From: Clostridium sp. CAG:632
Lineage (GTDB): Bacteria; Bacillota; Clostridia; Lachnospirales; Lachnospiraceae
NCBI GenBank assembly: GCA_000431515.1
Contig: HF991322.1
Span: forward strand, 1-9,158
Length of the DNA: 9,158 nt
Direction of reading: 5' to 3'
Position 1 is the first letter of the stretch; each line of letters starts with the position of its first letter. Shown here in pieces: positions 1-5,433 of the stretch. The notes under the pieces are model-generated. The model was not told the DNA's origin. It made no database searches and saw only the letters and a list, made by a program, of their open reading frames with translations. A program made the position numbers and the translations under genes.

Positions 1-210
1 GATAATGATTGACCATAGCCAGTTTTCTATCTATGGCGCAAATTCCGTAGCAATAGCTCTGATAATTTTTTCCTAAATTTAACTTCGTAAAGTCTAAGAT
101 CAATTCCTCGTGTTTTAAGAATTTTTGACACTCTAAAAAAGGCATCCATATGATGGTGTCTCCATATATCCAAATATAACCTCAGAATATTTATTTTCTT
201 TACCATCCAT
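1..210 (-). pseudogene. Left-edge reading frame, apparently frame-disrupted and partial
   Basis: A good ribosome site (GAGG/AAAGGG at 217-226, 6 nt before the ATG at 208-210) opens a frame beginning MDGKENKYSEV that stops at 133-135. In another frame, minus-strand positions 181 down to 2 are open for 60 codons and run off the window edge. That stretch reads like real protein: it includes GDTIIWMPFLECQKF and YGICAIDRKLAMVNHY, with balanced composition and many aromatics. A single frame change near 175-185 would join the well-initiated start to this downstream frame, so I infer a disrupted gene or a sequencing indel. A third frame gives a 62-codon ORF (27-215, TTG start), but its Arg/Lys/His-rich product looks like a shadow. 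The family is not recognised. The gene probably belongs to the same minus-strand group as the genes to its right. Confidence 0.3.
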
Positions 211-315
211 AACAATCCCTTTCCTCAATATTTTCCTACCATACAAAGTATACACCGATTGACTAACTGCTTTAGTGCTATCCTTTCCATAGCAGATTTT
301 TGTTTTTTACCGAAG

Positions 316-498
316 TTATTCTTCTTCCAGCTTCTCCTCGATTTTTCTTCTTCTATACTCTATGCACTCACTAATAAACAGAATGATTTCTGTAACCGCC
401 ACCAGTACCAATCCTACCTTCGCAAGTGTCTTTCCAACGGAATCATTCGTTTTCTTTGCTTCCTCAGCACTCCTCCCGAGCAGCCCGATACAGGTCAA
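316..498 (-). CDS. Small single-pass membrane protein, unknown function
   Basis: This is a 60-aa product if translation starts at the TTG at 496-498. Residues 9-24 are polar and lysine-rich. A hydrophobic segment follows at about 25-43, interrupted by Glu37, and the tail is strongly charged (YRRRKIEEKLEEE), as expected for a one-TM protein with a cytoplasmic end. The frame is the same as that of the upstream gene, whose TGA lies at 514-516. Only five sense codons separate that stop from the TTG, so this could be a separate small gene or the C-terminal part of a split protein. No strong ribosome site precedes the TTG. A GGAGG lies just inside the frame, and later starts are possible. The composition is protein-like, but the start and independence of the gene are uncertain. 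Confidence 0.45.
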   Translation of the reverse strand: MTCIGLLGRSAEEAKKTNDSVGKTLAKVGLVLVAVTEIILFISECIEYRRRKIEEKLEEE

Positions 499-513
499 AT
501 TATGGTATTTTAA

Positions 514-873
514 TCACGAAGCAGGTATCCCGAATTCAATCTGTTCCGCAGTAATACTAAGAACACCGGAATCAAGATTAAAAGATATTTCATTTGACCT
601 TTCTCCACACTCGACTTCTAATATCCAAAAGCCCATAACGACATCAACGGACATCTCAAAAGAAGTAACCCCTTTAAAATGAAAGTCCCATACAAGGCCT
701 GTACTGTCTTGAATCTTTGCTCCGGGAATCACTTCCTCAATCGTCACATCTGCTATATTGCCCACATAATGGACATTACCGATCCGATAATCATGAAAAC
801 AGTTTTCATTTTCAAGATATTCTTTGATTTCCCTATAAGATTTTAGTACCCTTATTCGTTTCGTCCATCCCAT
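514..873 (-). CDS. Conserved-looking 119-aa protein, unknown function
   Basis: The ATG at 871-873 is preceded by GAAGGTG (881-887) at 7-nt spacing. The start lies 32 bp beyond the stop of the 412-aa gene, so the two are probably co-transcribed. No signal peptide or membrane segment is seen. After a short basic, helical N-terminus (residues 1-25) the protein is an alternation of short hydrophobic and polar strands (HYVGNIADVTIEEV, LVWDFHFKGV, FWILEVE, ISFNLDSGVLSIT). That pattern suggests a compact beta-sheet domain of the size seen in many immunity-type or small ligand-binding proteins. I do not recognise the family, and no toxin gene is visible beside it, so an immunity role is only a possibility. 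The TGA stop is followed in the same frame by the next small ORF. Confidence 0.72.
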   Translation of the reverse strand: MGWTKRIRVLKSYREIKEYLENENCFHDYRIGNVHYVGNIADVTIEEVIPGAKIQDSTGLVWDFHFKGVTSFEMSVDVVMGFWILEVECGERSNEISFNLDSGVLSITAEQIEFGIPAS

Positions 874-905
874 AACTAATCACCTTCTATAATCTTATCC
901 TCCTA

Positions 906-2144
906 TTATCCAACCATATCTTTGACTTCTTCTATATGTATTTCTTCCTGCATGTCATCCACAGGCTGCATCTTAATCACTTCGCTATTTCCGGGAACCT
1001 CCATAATAGTTTCTACTTTCTTCAGATTGTCCTCGCAGGCCTCGGCAAGTGCTTTACAGTTAATACCGTCAGTTAAAGCATATAGGGACTTAAGTTCTCT
1101 GTTTTTTGCCTTCTTCTCAAGTCTGAGTTCCTTGAGCTTCTTAAATACCTTGTATCCCTGCGCAACATTGCAATTAGCATCTTCAGTTTCTAACAGAATG
1201 GTTTCTATCTCCTGATCTATTTCTTTTATATCCATACGGAGATTGGTTATATACTGTTCTGCATTTCGATAGAACTCTGCCTGCCGCTTTGCAAAGGCAA
1301 GCCAATCATTCTCTTTTCCGTCATATGGGGTAAACTCTCTTTCCTCAATCATTGTCTCTTCACCGCCTTCATCTTTTACTACAGGATTTATTCTAAATCC
1401 GTGTTTGTCAGTTTCATGGTCGCACCCCGTCCCACATATATCCTCTTTTTGCAATCGCCTGTCTTTCAGCATACAGTTTTCAAACAGCTCTTCATACTTT
1501 CTTGGCTTGTATTGTCTTGTCTCCAGCCCTTTGATACATTTTAATGCCTGTTTGGCTTTGGCTGCATTTGCATTCGTTCCCAGATTATTCTGGAAATATT
1601 CGATTTTTTGAAGTTCATCTTTAATATCCCTTCTGTTTTCCCGGCATACTCTTAACAGTTCAACCAGATCCGCCGCTTCCCTATCATCGGTTTCACACAG
1701 TTCAATATAATGGAGAATATCGCAGATCTTCTGATCTATATCCGAATGTTTCTGCGCCAGTTCCTCCCGATAGCATTTTAGCCCTTCGACAAGATAGGCA
1801 AAATGTGTCAGATATTCCGCCCAATCCATCTCATACAGATCATAAGATGCTACATTCTTTTCAACCGGTTCCGGCGCCTCATCATATATAAGCTCCTTAA
1901 TCGGCGAAACGTACTCTATCTCCCTGCTTCCTGTCTCCTCTCCATTCATACCGTCCGTTCCTTCGATTGGAACCATACAATAGAATAACGCTTTCTTCCC
2001 GGCACCTATATGTCTGTTAGCCTGTGTAAATGTAAATACCGTTGCGTCCTGTTCCCCCGTCGTCGCTACCAGCTGATCCGCCCGGTTCGTTCTGTAATAA
2101 TTTCCGCTATAATCCATTATGTAATATAAAGAATCCGTTCCCAT
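906..2144 (-). CDS. 412-aa helical protein with an internal domain duplication, unknown function
   Basis: The start is the ATG at 2142-2144, because a perfect AGGAGG (2150-2155) sits 5 nt upstream. An ATG 18 nt further out overlaps that site. Residues 1-60 form a short domain that starts around YYIMDYSGNYYR and includes TFTQANRHIGAGKKALFY. An acidic linker follows. Residues 108-208 and 281-381 are two Lys/Glu-rich, probably coiled-coil helical modules. They align without gaps, with about 20 identities including DW at the start, IDQ-x-I-x2-IL, and EL and LK near the end. Between them lies a Cys/His cluster (C237, C241, H243, H248) that could bind a metal. The tail is acidic. There is no signal peptide or TM segment, so it is probably cytoplasmic. 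I recall similar hypothetical proteins in Lachnospiraceae but know no function. It is first in a likely operon with the genes at 514-873 and 316-498. Confidence 0.88.
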   Translation of the reverse strand: MGTDSLYYIMDYSGNYYRTNRADQLVATTGEQDATVFTFTQANRHIGAGKKALFYCMVPIEGTDGMNGEETGSREIEYVSPIKELIYDEAPEPVEKNVASYDLYEMDWAEYLTHFAYLVEGLKCYREELAQKHSDIDQKICDILHYIELCETDDREAADLVELLRVCRENRRDIKDELQKIEYFQNNLGTNANAAKAKQALKCIKGLETRQYKPRKYEELFENCMLKDRRLQKEDICGTGCDHETDKHGFRINPVVKDEGGEETMIEEREFTPYDGKENDWLAFAKRQAEFYRNAEQYITNLRMDIKEIDQEIETILLETEDANCNVAQGYKVFKKLKELRLEKKAKNRELKSLYALTDGINCKALAEACEDNLKKVETIMEVPGNSEVIKMQPVDDMQEEIHIEEVKDMVG

Positions 2145-2149
2145 AGGCA

Positions 2150-2155
2150 CCTCCT
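2150..2155 (-). promoter_or_regulatory. Ribosome binding site that fixes the start of the 412-aa gene
   Basis: AGGAGG on the minus strand lies 5 nt from the ATG at 2142-2144. It overlaps codons 3-5 of the longer frame that begins at 2162, so the shorter start is preferred. Confidence 0.8.
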
Positions 2156-2250
2156 GTATCATATACCTTCACCATCCCACCGGTTCATTTCGTTCAAAAA
2201 AAATAAGAACCAGTAAGAACTATCTCTTATCTTTCTCTCTTATGATTCCC

Positions 2251-2286
2251 ATTATACAGACCAAGGTGTCCCATAAACGCACCTTG
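2251..2286 (-). promoter_or_regulatory. Promoter -10 with overlapping dyad operator for the 412-aa gene operon
   Basis: A consensus TATAAT (2251-2256) points toward the 412-aa gene, with about 100 nt of leader. Immediately upstream is a perfect 7-bp inverted repeat, CAAGGTG-N11-CACCTTG (2262-2286), with half-site centres 18 bp apart. No good -35 hexamer occurs at 16-18 bp. The dyad fills the spacer and -35 position, as expected for a repressor operator or an activator-dependent promoter. The binding protein is unknown. Confidence 0.55.
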
Positions 2287-2304
2287 CAGCTCGAAACTAC
2301 GTTC

Positions 2305-2353
2305 TTAATTATATATATCAAGAGCCGGAAGCACTATTTAGCACTTCCGGCTC
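2305..2353 (-). terminator. Intrinsic terminator after crcB
   Basis: A perfect 10-bp GC-rich stem, GAGCCGGAAG/CTTCCGGCTC (2322-2331 and 2344-2353), has a 12-nt loop and begins about 10 nt beyond the crcB stop. On the minus strand it is followed by TTGATATATATAATT, an A/T-rich but imperfect U tract. It separates the crcB unit from the promoter of the next operon. Confidence 0.75.
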
Positions 2354-2363
2354 ATCTCCAACC

Positions 2364-2729
2364 TTATCTCGCAAATAGGAACTGTGCCACATAAACCGCA
2401 GCCACCGCTCCTATCACACTCAGTCCTACGTACAGAGCTGCCCCCCACAGATTTCCCTGTTCGATCAGCTGATTAGTCTCTAGCGCAAAAGACGAAAAAG
2501 TCGTAAATCCTCCACATAATCCAACCTTCAGAAACAAGATCAGCTGCGGATTCCATTCCTTCTTTCCTCCCAGTGCCACCACCAGTCCAATCACAAATGC
2601 TCCGATTATATTAATCAACAACGTTTTGATTGGAAATCCACTCTGTGGAGATGCAGGTATCAAACCAATCAGATACCGGAGCACCGCACCGACAAATCCT
2701 CCAATTCCAACGATTATACAGTTTATCAT
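2364..2729 (-). CDS. crcB: Fluoride ion channel/exporter CrcB (FluC)
   Basis: This 121-aa hydrophobic protein has the length and four-helix topology of the CrcB/Fluc family. Family members form dual-topology dimers that let fluoride leave the cytoplasm. Hallmarks visible here are GGFVGAVLRY at residues 10-19, the pore-lining Asn in LLINIIGAFVIG (N40), and GGFTTFSSF at 73-81, which carries the paired phenylalanines and the central break/Na+ region. Helices lie at about 2-24, 34-54, 62-85 and 94-119. The ATG at 2727-2729 is preceded by AGAGGAGA. The gene starts only 14 bp beyond the stop of the Asp/Tyr-rich protein, so the pair share a transcript. Many Firmicutes carry two crcB genes for a heterodimer, and only one is seen here. 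No fluoride riboswitch was recognised upstream of the unit. Confidence 0.95.
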   Translation of the reverse strand: MINCIIVGIGGFVGAVLRYLIGLIPASPQSGFPIKTLLINIIGAFVIGLVVALGGKKEWNPQLILFLKVGLCGGFTTFSSFALETNQLIEQGNLWGAALYVGLSVIGAVAAVYVAQFLFAR

Positions 2730-2743
2730 TCTATATTCTCCTC

Positions 2744-3220
2744 TTACCAGTCATCTCCCATTTCGTCAATTGCATCATCTACACCATCCCGGTAATCATC
2801 ATCATGCTCATACCGGTAGTCATCATAATCATCATCCATATAAACATCGTCATAGCCATCATCATAGGAATCATAATATCGGGTAGATGTCGTACTATAC
2901 GAGTAATTCGTCCTTCCAGAAGTATGTCCGGAAGAAGTCGAAGTTGTCCGCTCCTCCGTCCTACTGGTACTCGGATGATGAGTTGTCGTACTCCCTGATG
3001 TACCTCTCGATCTCACATTTCTTATTTGCTCATATTCTTCTCTTGGCATATGATGATAACAATATTTGCTTCCCTCTGCATGTAATCTATCACATCCCTT
3101 GACCGTACATTTCGACATATGATCATCAATTATGCCACAAAAGATCATAAAATAGCTAAGGCCACCTATTACAAGCATCGTCATCATAAAAATCTGTTTT
3201 CCTGAGTATTGTTTTTTCAT
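2744..3220 (-). CDS. Membrane-anchored protein with Cys/His zinc-knuckle-like motif and Asp/Tyr-rich tail
   Basis: This 158-aa protein starts at the ATG at 3218-3220, preceded by GGGGAGG. Residues 1-8 are basic, and 10-31 form a single membrane segment or uncleaved signal anchor. A compact motif follows, C38-x4-C43-x3-H47-x6-C54-x2-H57 (CTVKGCDRLH...KYCYHH), which looks like a small metal-binding knuckle. Residues 65-113 are a low-complexity Ser/Thr/Arg linker. The tail at 115-158 contains 19 Asp and 9 Tyr in 44 residues. Similar knuckle-plus-acidic-tail proteins are, from memory, common uncharacterised proteins of Lachnospiraceae. The acidic tail could bind cations, but that is inference. 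It is the first gene of a two-gene unit with crcB. Codon repetition in the tail produces a GAT/TAT-rich DNA repeat that creates long false ORFs on the other strand. Confidence 0.85.
   Translation of the reverse strand: MKKQYSGKQIFMMTMLVIGGLSYFMIFCGIIDDHMSKCTVKGCDRLHAEGSKYCYHHMPREEYEQIRNVRSRGTSGSTTTHHPSTSRTEERTTSTSSGHTSGRTNYSYSTTSTRYYDSYDDGYDDVYMDDDYDDYRYEHDDDYRDGVDDAIDEMGDDW
2789..2836. repeat. Imperfect 24-bp tandem repeat within the acidic tail coding region
   Basis: Two adjacent 24-bp units begin with CCGGTA at 2789 and 2813 and continue as TCATCAT-rich sequence. They lie within a wider ATCATC-rich low-complexity tract (about 2755-2885). On the coding strand they give an 8-residue Asp/Tyr/Arg period (such as DDYRYEHD and DDYRDGVD). 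Repeats of this kind can change length by slippage in whole codons. Confidence 0.6.
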
Positions 3221-3297
3221 ACACTTGTCCTCCCCTATCTATTACATGTTCCTTCTGTCATTTTTGTCTTCATTGTCTATGTATACAAATTACCCTT

Positions 3298-3326
3298 AGT
3301 ATATTCCTTATTCTAAATTGTTGCAA
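3298..3326 (-). promoter_or_regulatory. Sigma-A-type promoter for the Asp/Tyr-rich protein and crcB
   Basis: TTGCAA (3321-3326) and TATACT (3298-3303) are separated by exactly 17 bp on the minus strand. They lie about 70 nt upstream of the start codon at 3220 and after the terminator of the preceding gene. Confidence 0.7.
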
Positions 3327-3340
3327 TATCTTCCCGGAAT

Positions 3341-3363
3341 AAAAAAGACACTCATAGAGTGCC
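3341..3363 (-). terminator. Intrinsic terminator after the zinc-ribbon gene
   Basis: On the minus strand GGCACTC-TAT-GAGTGTC forms a 7-bp stem (one G-T pair) with a 3-nt loop (3347-3363), followed directly by six T (3341-3346). It lies about 80 nt beyond the stop of the gene at 3444-4238. The opposite strand has a short T4 run, so weak bidirectional action is possible. Confidence 0.8.
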
Positions 3364-3443
3364 CTTTTCATATTTTCTTTGTTGCTGCAACTTTTCCATC
3401 TAGCTTTCTGATTATTCAAACCTACATGGGTACTTTGCTCTAT

Positions 3444-4238
3444 CTAATCTTCTAAGTACACCTTTAATGCATTATAGTTATTCAGTGTATCAGTATCTGC
3501 TTCATTAAAATCGCTCGAATACGTCTGAAGACTACCACTTGGATCCGTTGCATAATCCGTCAACGTAAGGTATGAATCATAAAACTTCTGCAATGCCACA
3601 TAAGCATCGCTATATTCCTCTGGTGGATTTTTAAGATCTTTCATTAAATTACTGACCGTCTCCTGATTTTTTTCTATTTTATCGATTTGACTTCTGAAAT
3701 CAGAATCTAAGAACAGATTTACCAATGCATCATTAAAATCCAAAAATATACCGTTTGGCATAGTATATTGATCCGTCTCGCTATTCTGTTCCTTAAAAAT
3801 AGCATTCGACCAAACCAGCTTAATCTGATTTCCACAGGTCTCTGCATCACTTGCTCCGGAAAGCATAGTTATCGTTATCAGTTGAAGCTTTGCCATATAT
3901 TGCTCGGACGTTTTTTTCTTCTGGTACTTTAAAACACCAAACAGTGTTCCTCCACCTAGCAACAGTACCGCTATCACAATCCCTATAATGATTCTGGTTT
4001 TCTTCGCAACCTTAACGCCTGTTACTTCTACCTTTTGCGGTTCTTCCGAACTCTTCTGAACCTGTGGTTCCTCAGCGGGGCATCCACAGTTCGGACACTC
4101 CTTAGCGTTTTCCTCTAATTCTGCACCACACTCTGCACAGTACTTCTTCTCCTGTATCAGAACCGCACCGCAATGCACGCATTTCTTTGCCTTTTCTGAT
4201 ACTTGTTCTCCACAATATGGACATGTAGTCATTGCCAT
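3444..4238 (-). CDS. Double zinc-ribbon membrane protein with a C-terminal extracytoplasmic domain
   Basis: I place the start at the ATG at 4236-4238, which has AAGGGAG (4248-4254) 9 nt upstream. The longer TTG start at 4295 would lie at the -10 box of the gene's own promoter. The 264-aa product begins with two tandem zinc ribbons: C6-x2-C9...C20-x2-C23 and C34-x2-C37...C48-x2-C51. A Pro/Glu/Lys linker follows, then one membrane segment at about 82-103 flanked by lysines, which puts the ribbons in the cytoplasm. The remaining 160 residues are polar and mostly helical, with no recognised domain. The architecture, N-terminal zinc ribbon plus TM plus outer domain, is common in Firmicutes proteins of unknown role. 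It is transcribed alone, between its own promoter and terminator. A regulatory or envelope-sensing role is only a guess. Confidence 0.88.
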   Translation of the reverse strand: MAMTTCPYCGEQVSEKAKKCVHCGAVLIQEKKYCAECGAELEENAKECPNCGCPAEEPQVQKSSEEPQKVEVTGVKVAKKTRIIIGIVIAVLLLGGGTLFGVLKYQKKKTSEQYMAKLQLITITMLSGASDAETCGNQIKLVWSNAIFKEQNSETDQYTMPNGIFLDFNDALVNLFLDSDFRSQIDKIEKNQETVSNLMKDLKNPPEEYSDAYVALQKFYDSYLTLTDYATDPSGSLQTYSSDFNEADTDTLNNYNALKVYLED

Positions 4239-4247
4239 AATAGAATT

Positions 4248-4254
4248 CTCCCTT
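4248..4254 (-). promoter_or_regulatory. Ribosome binding site that fixes the zinc-ribbon gene start
   Basis: AAGGGAG on the minus strand lies 9 nt from the ATG at 4236-4238, just upstream of the CxxC-bearing N-terminus. Confidence 0.7.
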
Positions 4255-4296
4255 CGTACAGCCGAAAATAAACTTCGGTTTATATCCTCTAACAAA

Positions 4297-4325
4297 ATAA
4301 TATCATTTAAGAGTCTCTATGTCAA
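4297..4325 (-). promoter_or_regulatory. Near-consensus promoter for the zinc-ribbon gene
   Basis: A perfect TTGACA (4320-4325) and TATTAT (4297-4302) are separated by 17 bp on the minus strand. The expected transcript starts near 4290, giving a leader of about 50 nt. The promoter lies about 45 bp beyond the terminator hairpin that closes the pfl unit. Confidence 0.85.
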
Positions 4326-4369
4326 ACCTTATTCTATTTTCAATGGCCCAATTCTTAGTATATCTTTAT

Positions 4370-4414
4370 AAAACAAATCACCCCACGTCTTTAAGCCGTG
4401 GGGTGATTTGTTTT
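4370..4414 (-). terminator. Long perfect hairpin terminator after pflA
   Basis: An 18-bp perfect stem (4370-4387 and 4397-4414) has a 9-nt loop. The CCCCACG/CGTGGGG core is extended by ATCACCCC/GGGGTGAT and A/T-rich ends. T runs follow on both strands, so it could act in both directions, although the only visible gene feeding it is pflA (stop about 60 nt away). The CCCCACG...CGTGGGG core with a CTTTAAG-like loop also resembles palindromes at the ends of IS200/IS605-type elements. Confidence 0.85.
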
Positions 4415-4476
4415 TCAATTATTCAATTTAAGCATTTCTGCTTTATTCATGACATCTTTTTCTATTTTATTTCCTG

Positions 4477-5322
4477 TTATCGTTCCAGAATATCCTTTGC
4501 AAGTTTTAACTGTTCTGCTGTCGGCGGGTCAATTCCCTCCAACTGATATGGGATGCCAAGTCTTTCCCATTCCTGAATTCCCAGCTTATGATATGGCAGA
4601 ACCTCTACCTTATCCACTGTCTTTAATGTGCGGATAAAAGCATCCGTCTTTCTTAAGTCCTCTTCATCCGTTGTGATTCCCGGCACCAGTACGTGGCGAA
4701 TCCACATATGTTTTCCCTGCTCGGAAAGATACTGTGCCAGATCAAGGATGTTGGCATTGGTAAACCCGGTGAGATCTCTATGTTTCTGATCCTCAATCTG
4801 TTTAATATCCAGAATAAACAGATCCGTTACCTTCATTAATTCTCGGAATTTTGAGAAGAACGGCTCTTCTCTTGTAAAAGGATTACCGGCTGTATCAATT
4901 GCCGTATGAATTCCTTCCGCCTTTGCCAGTTTAAAGAATTCAATCAGGAAATCGATCTGAAGCAGTGCCTCTCCACCACTGACCGTGATTCCTCCATCGC
5001 CCTTCCAGTATGGTTTATACCGAAGTGCCTGTTTTAATACATCTTCCGGAGTTCTGGCTTCAAGTTTAATACCTTTATCCTTCAGCATCTTTGTATTCTC
5101 TTCAATTCTCTTCGCAAGTTCTTCCCGCTCTGCTTCACCTAAGTCCTCGGAATAAAGGCGACTATAATCTGCCACCAGATTCCATGTTTCAGGGTTGTGA
5201 CAATATTTACATCTCATCTTACACCCCTGCAGAAATACGACAAATCGAATTCCCGGTCCGTCTACAGCTCCAAAGCTTTCTGTTGAATGAATATATCCTA
5301 AAATCTGTTTGTTCTCCGGCAT
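4477..5322 (-). CDS. pflA: Pyruvate formate-lyase activating enzyme (radical SAM)
   Basis: The enzyme reductively cleaves S-adenosylmethionine and abstracts a hydrogen from the glycyl-radical glycine of PflB, switching the lyase on under anoxia. The 281-aa product has the [4Fe-4S] motif C34-x3-C38-x2-C41 followed by HNPETW, and the SAM-contacting VSGGEALLQ at about 114-122. Later family blocks are TDLFILDIKQ, MWIRHVLVPG and EVLPYHKLG. It is longer than the E. coli enzyme (about 246 aa) because roughly 35 extra residues, rich in Glu and Lys and probably helical, lie between W47 and T91. The ATG at 5320-5322 follows AGAGGTGG. It lies 111 bp downstream of pflB on the same strand, with a terminator in the gap, so it is probably expressed at lower level by read-through. 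Confidence 0.96.
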   Translation of the reverse strand: MPENKQILGYIHSTESFGAVDGPGIRFVVFLQGCKMRCKYCHNPETWNLVADYSRLYSEDLGEAEREELAKRIEENTKMLKDKGIKLEARTPEDVLKQALRYKPYWKGDGGITVSGGEALLQIDFLIEFFKLAKAEGIHTAIDTAGNPFTREEPFFSKFRELMKVTDLFILDIKQIEDQKHRDLTGFTNANILDLAQYLSEQGKHMWIRHVLVPGITTDEEDLRKTDAFIRTLKTVDKVEVLPYHKLGIQEWERLGIPYQLEGIDPPTAEQLKLAKDILER

Positions 5323-5354
5323 GATCCACCTCTGAATTATTTTTATTTTTCTTC

Positions 5355-5386
5355 AAAAAAGTCCCGGATAGTTCTACCCGGGACTT
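5355..5386 (-). terminator. Intrinsic terminator between pflB and pflA
   Basis: The 9-bp stem AAGTCCCGG/CCGGGACTT (5359-5367 and 5378-5386) has a 10-nt loop that can extend by a further TAG/CTA pairing. On the minus strand it ends in six T (5355-5360). It starts about 50 nt beyond the pflB stop. No convincing separate promoter for pflA was seen between it and the pflA start, so partial read-through is the likely arrangement. Confidence 0.85.
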
Positions 5387-5433
5387 CTCTTTTGTCAGTT
5401 ACTTAATTATCAGATATTCCTGACTGCTTCTAA

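Noticed and set aside
247..275. Minus-strand TATACT as a promoter for the left-edge gene.
   Set aside because: No acceptable -35 hexamer at 16-18 bp and no extended -10 motif. Too weak to list.
276..310. Plus-strand TGCTAT-N7-ATAGCA stem followed by a T-rich run, possible terminator.
   Set aside because: The stem is short and AT-rich, and no plus-strand gene lies to its left in the window. Chance in AT-rich DNA is likely.
2182..2211. GGTTC...GAACC pairing and a T8 run in the leader of the 412-aa gene, possible attenuator.
   Set aside because: The stem has only 5 bp with a long A/T loop, and the T run lies inside the loop rather than after a stem.
2262..2286. CAAGGTG...CACCTTG as part of a fluoride riboswitch, because crcB is near.
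   Set aside because: It lies downstream of crcB at the promoter of another operon, and the conserved crcB-motif blocks are absent.
2626..2998. Two plus-strand ORFs, one His-rich, opposite crcB and the Asp/Tyr-rich protein.
   Set aside because: The His and Ile runs are the reverse complement of GAT/TAT codon repeats encoding the acidic tail. There is no ribosome site or family resemblance.
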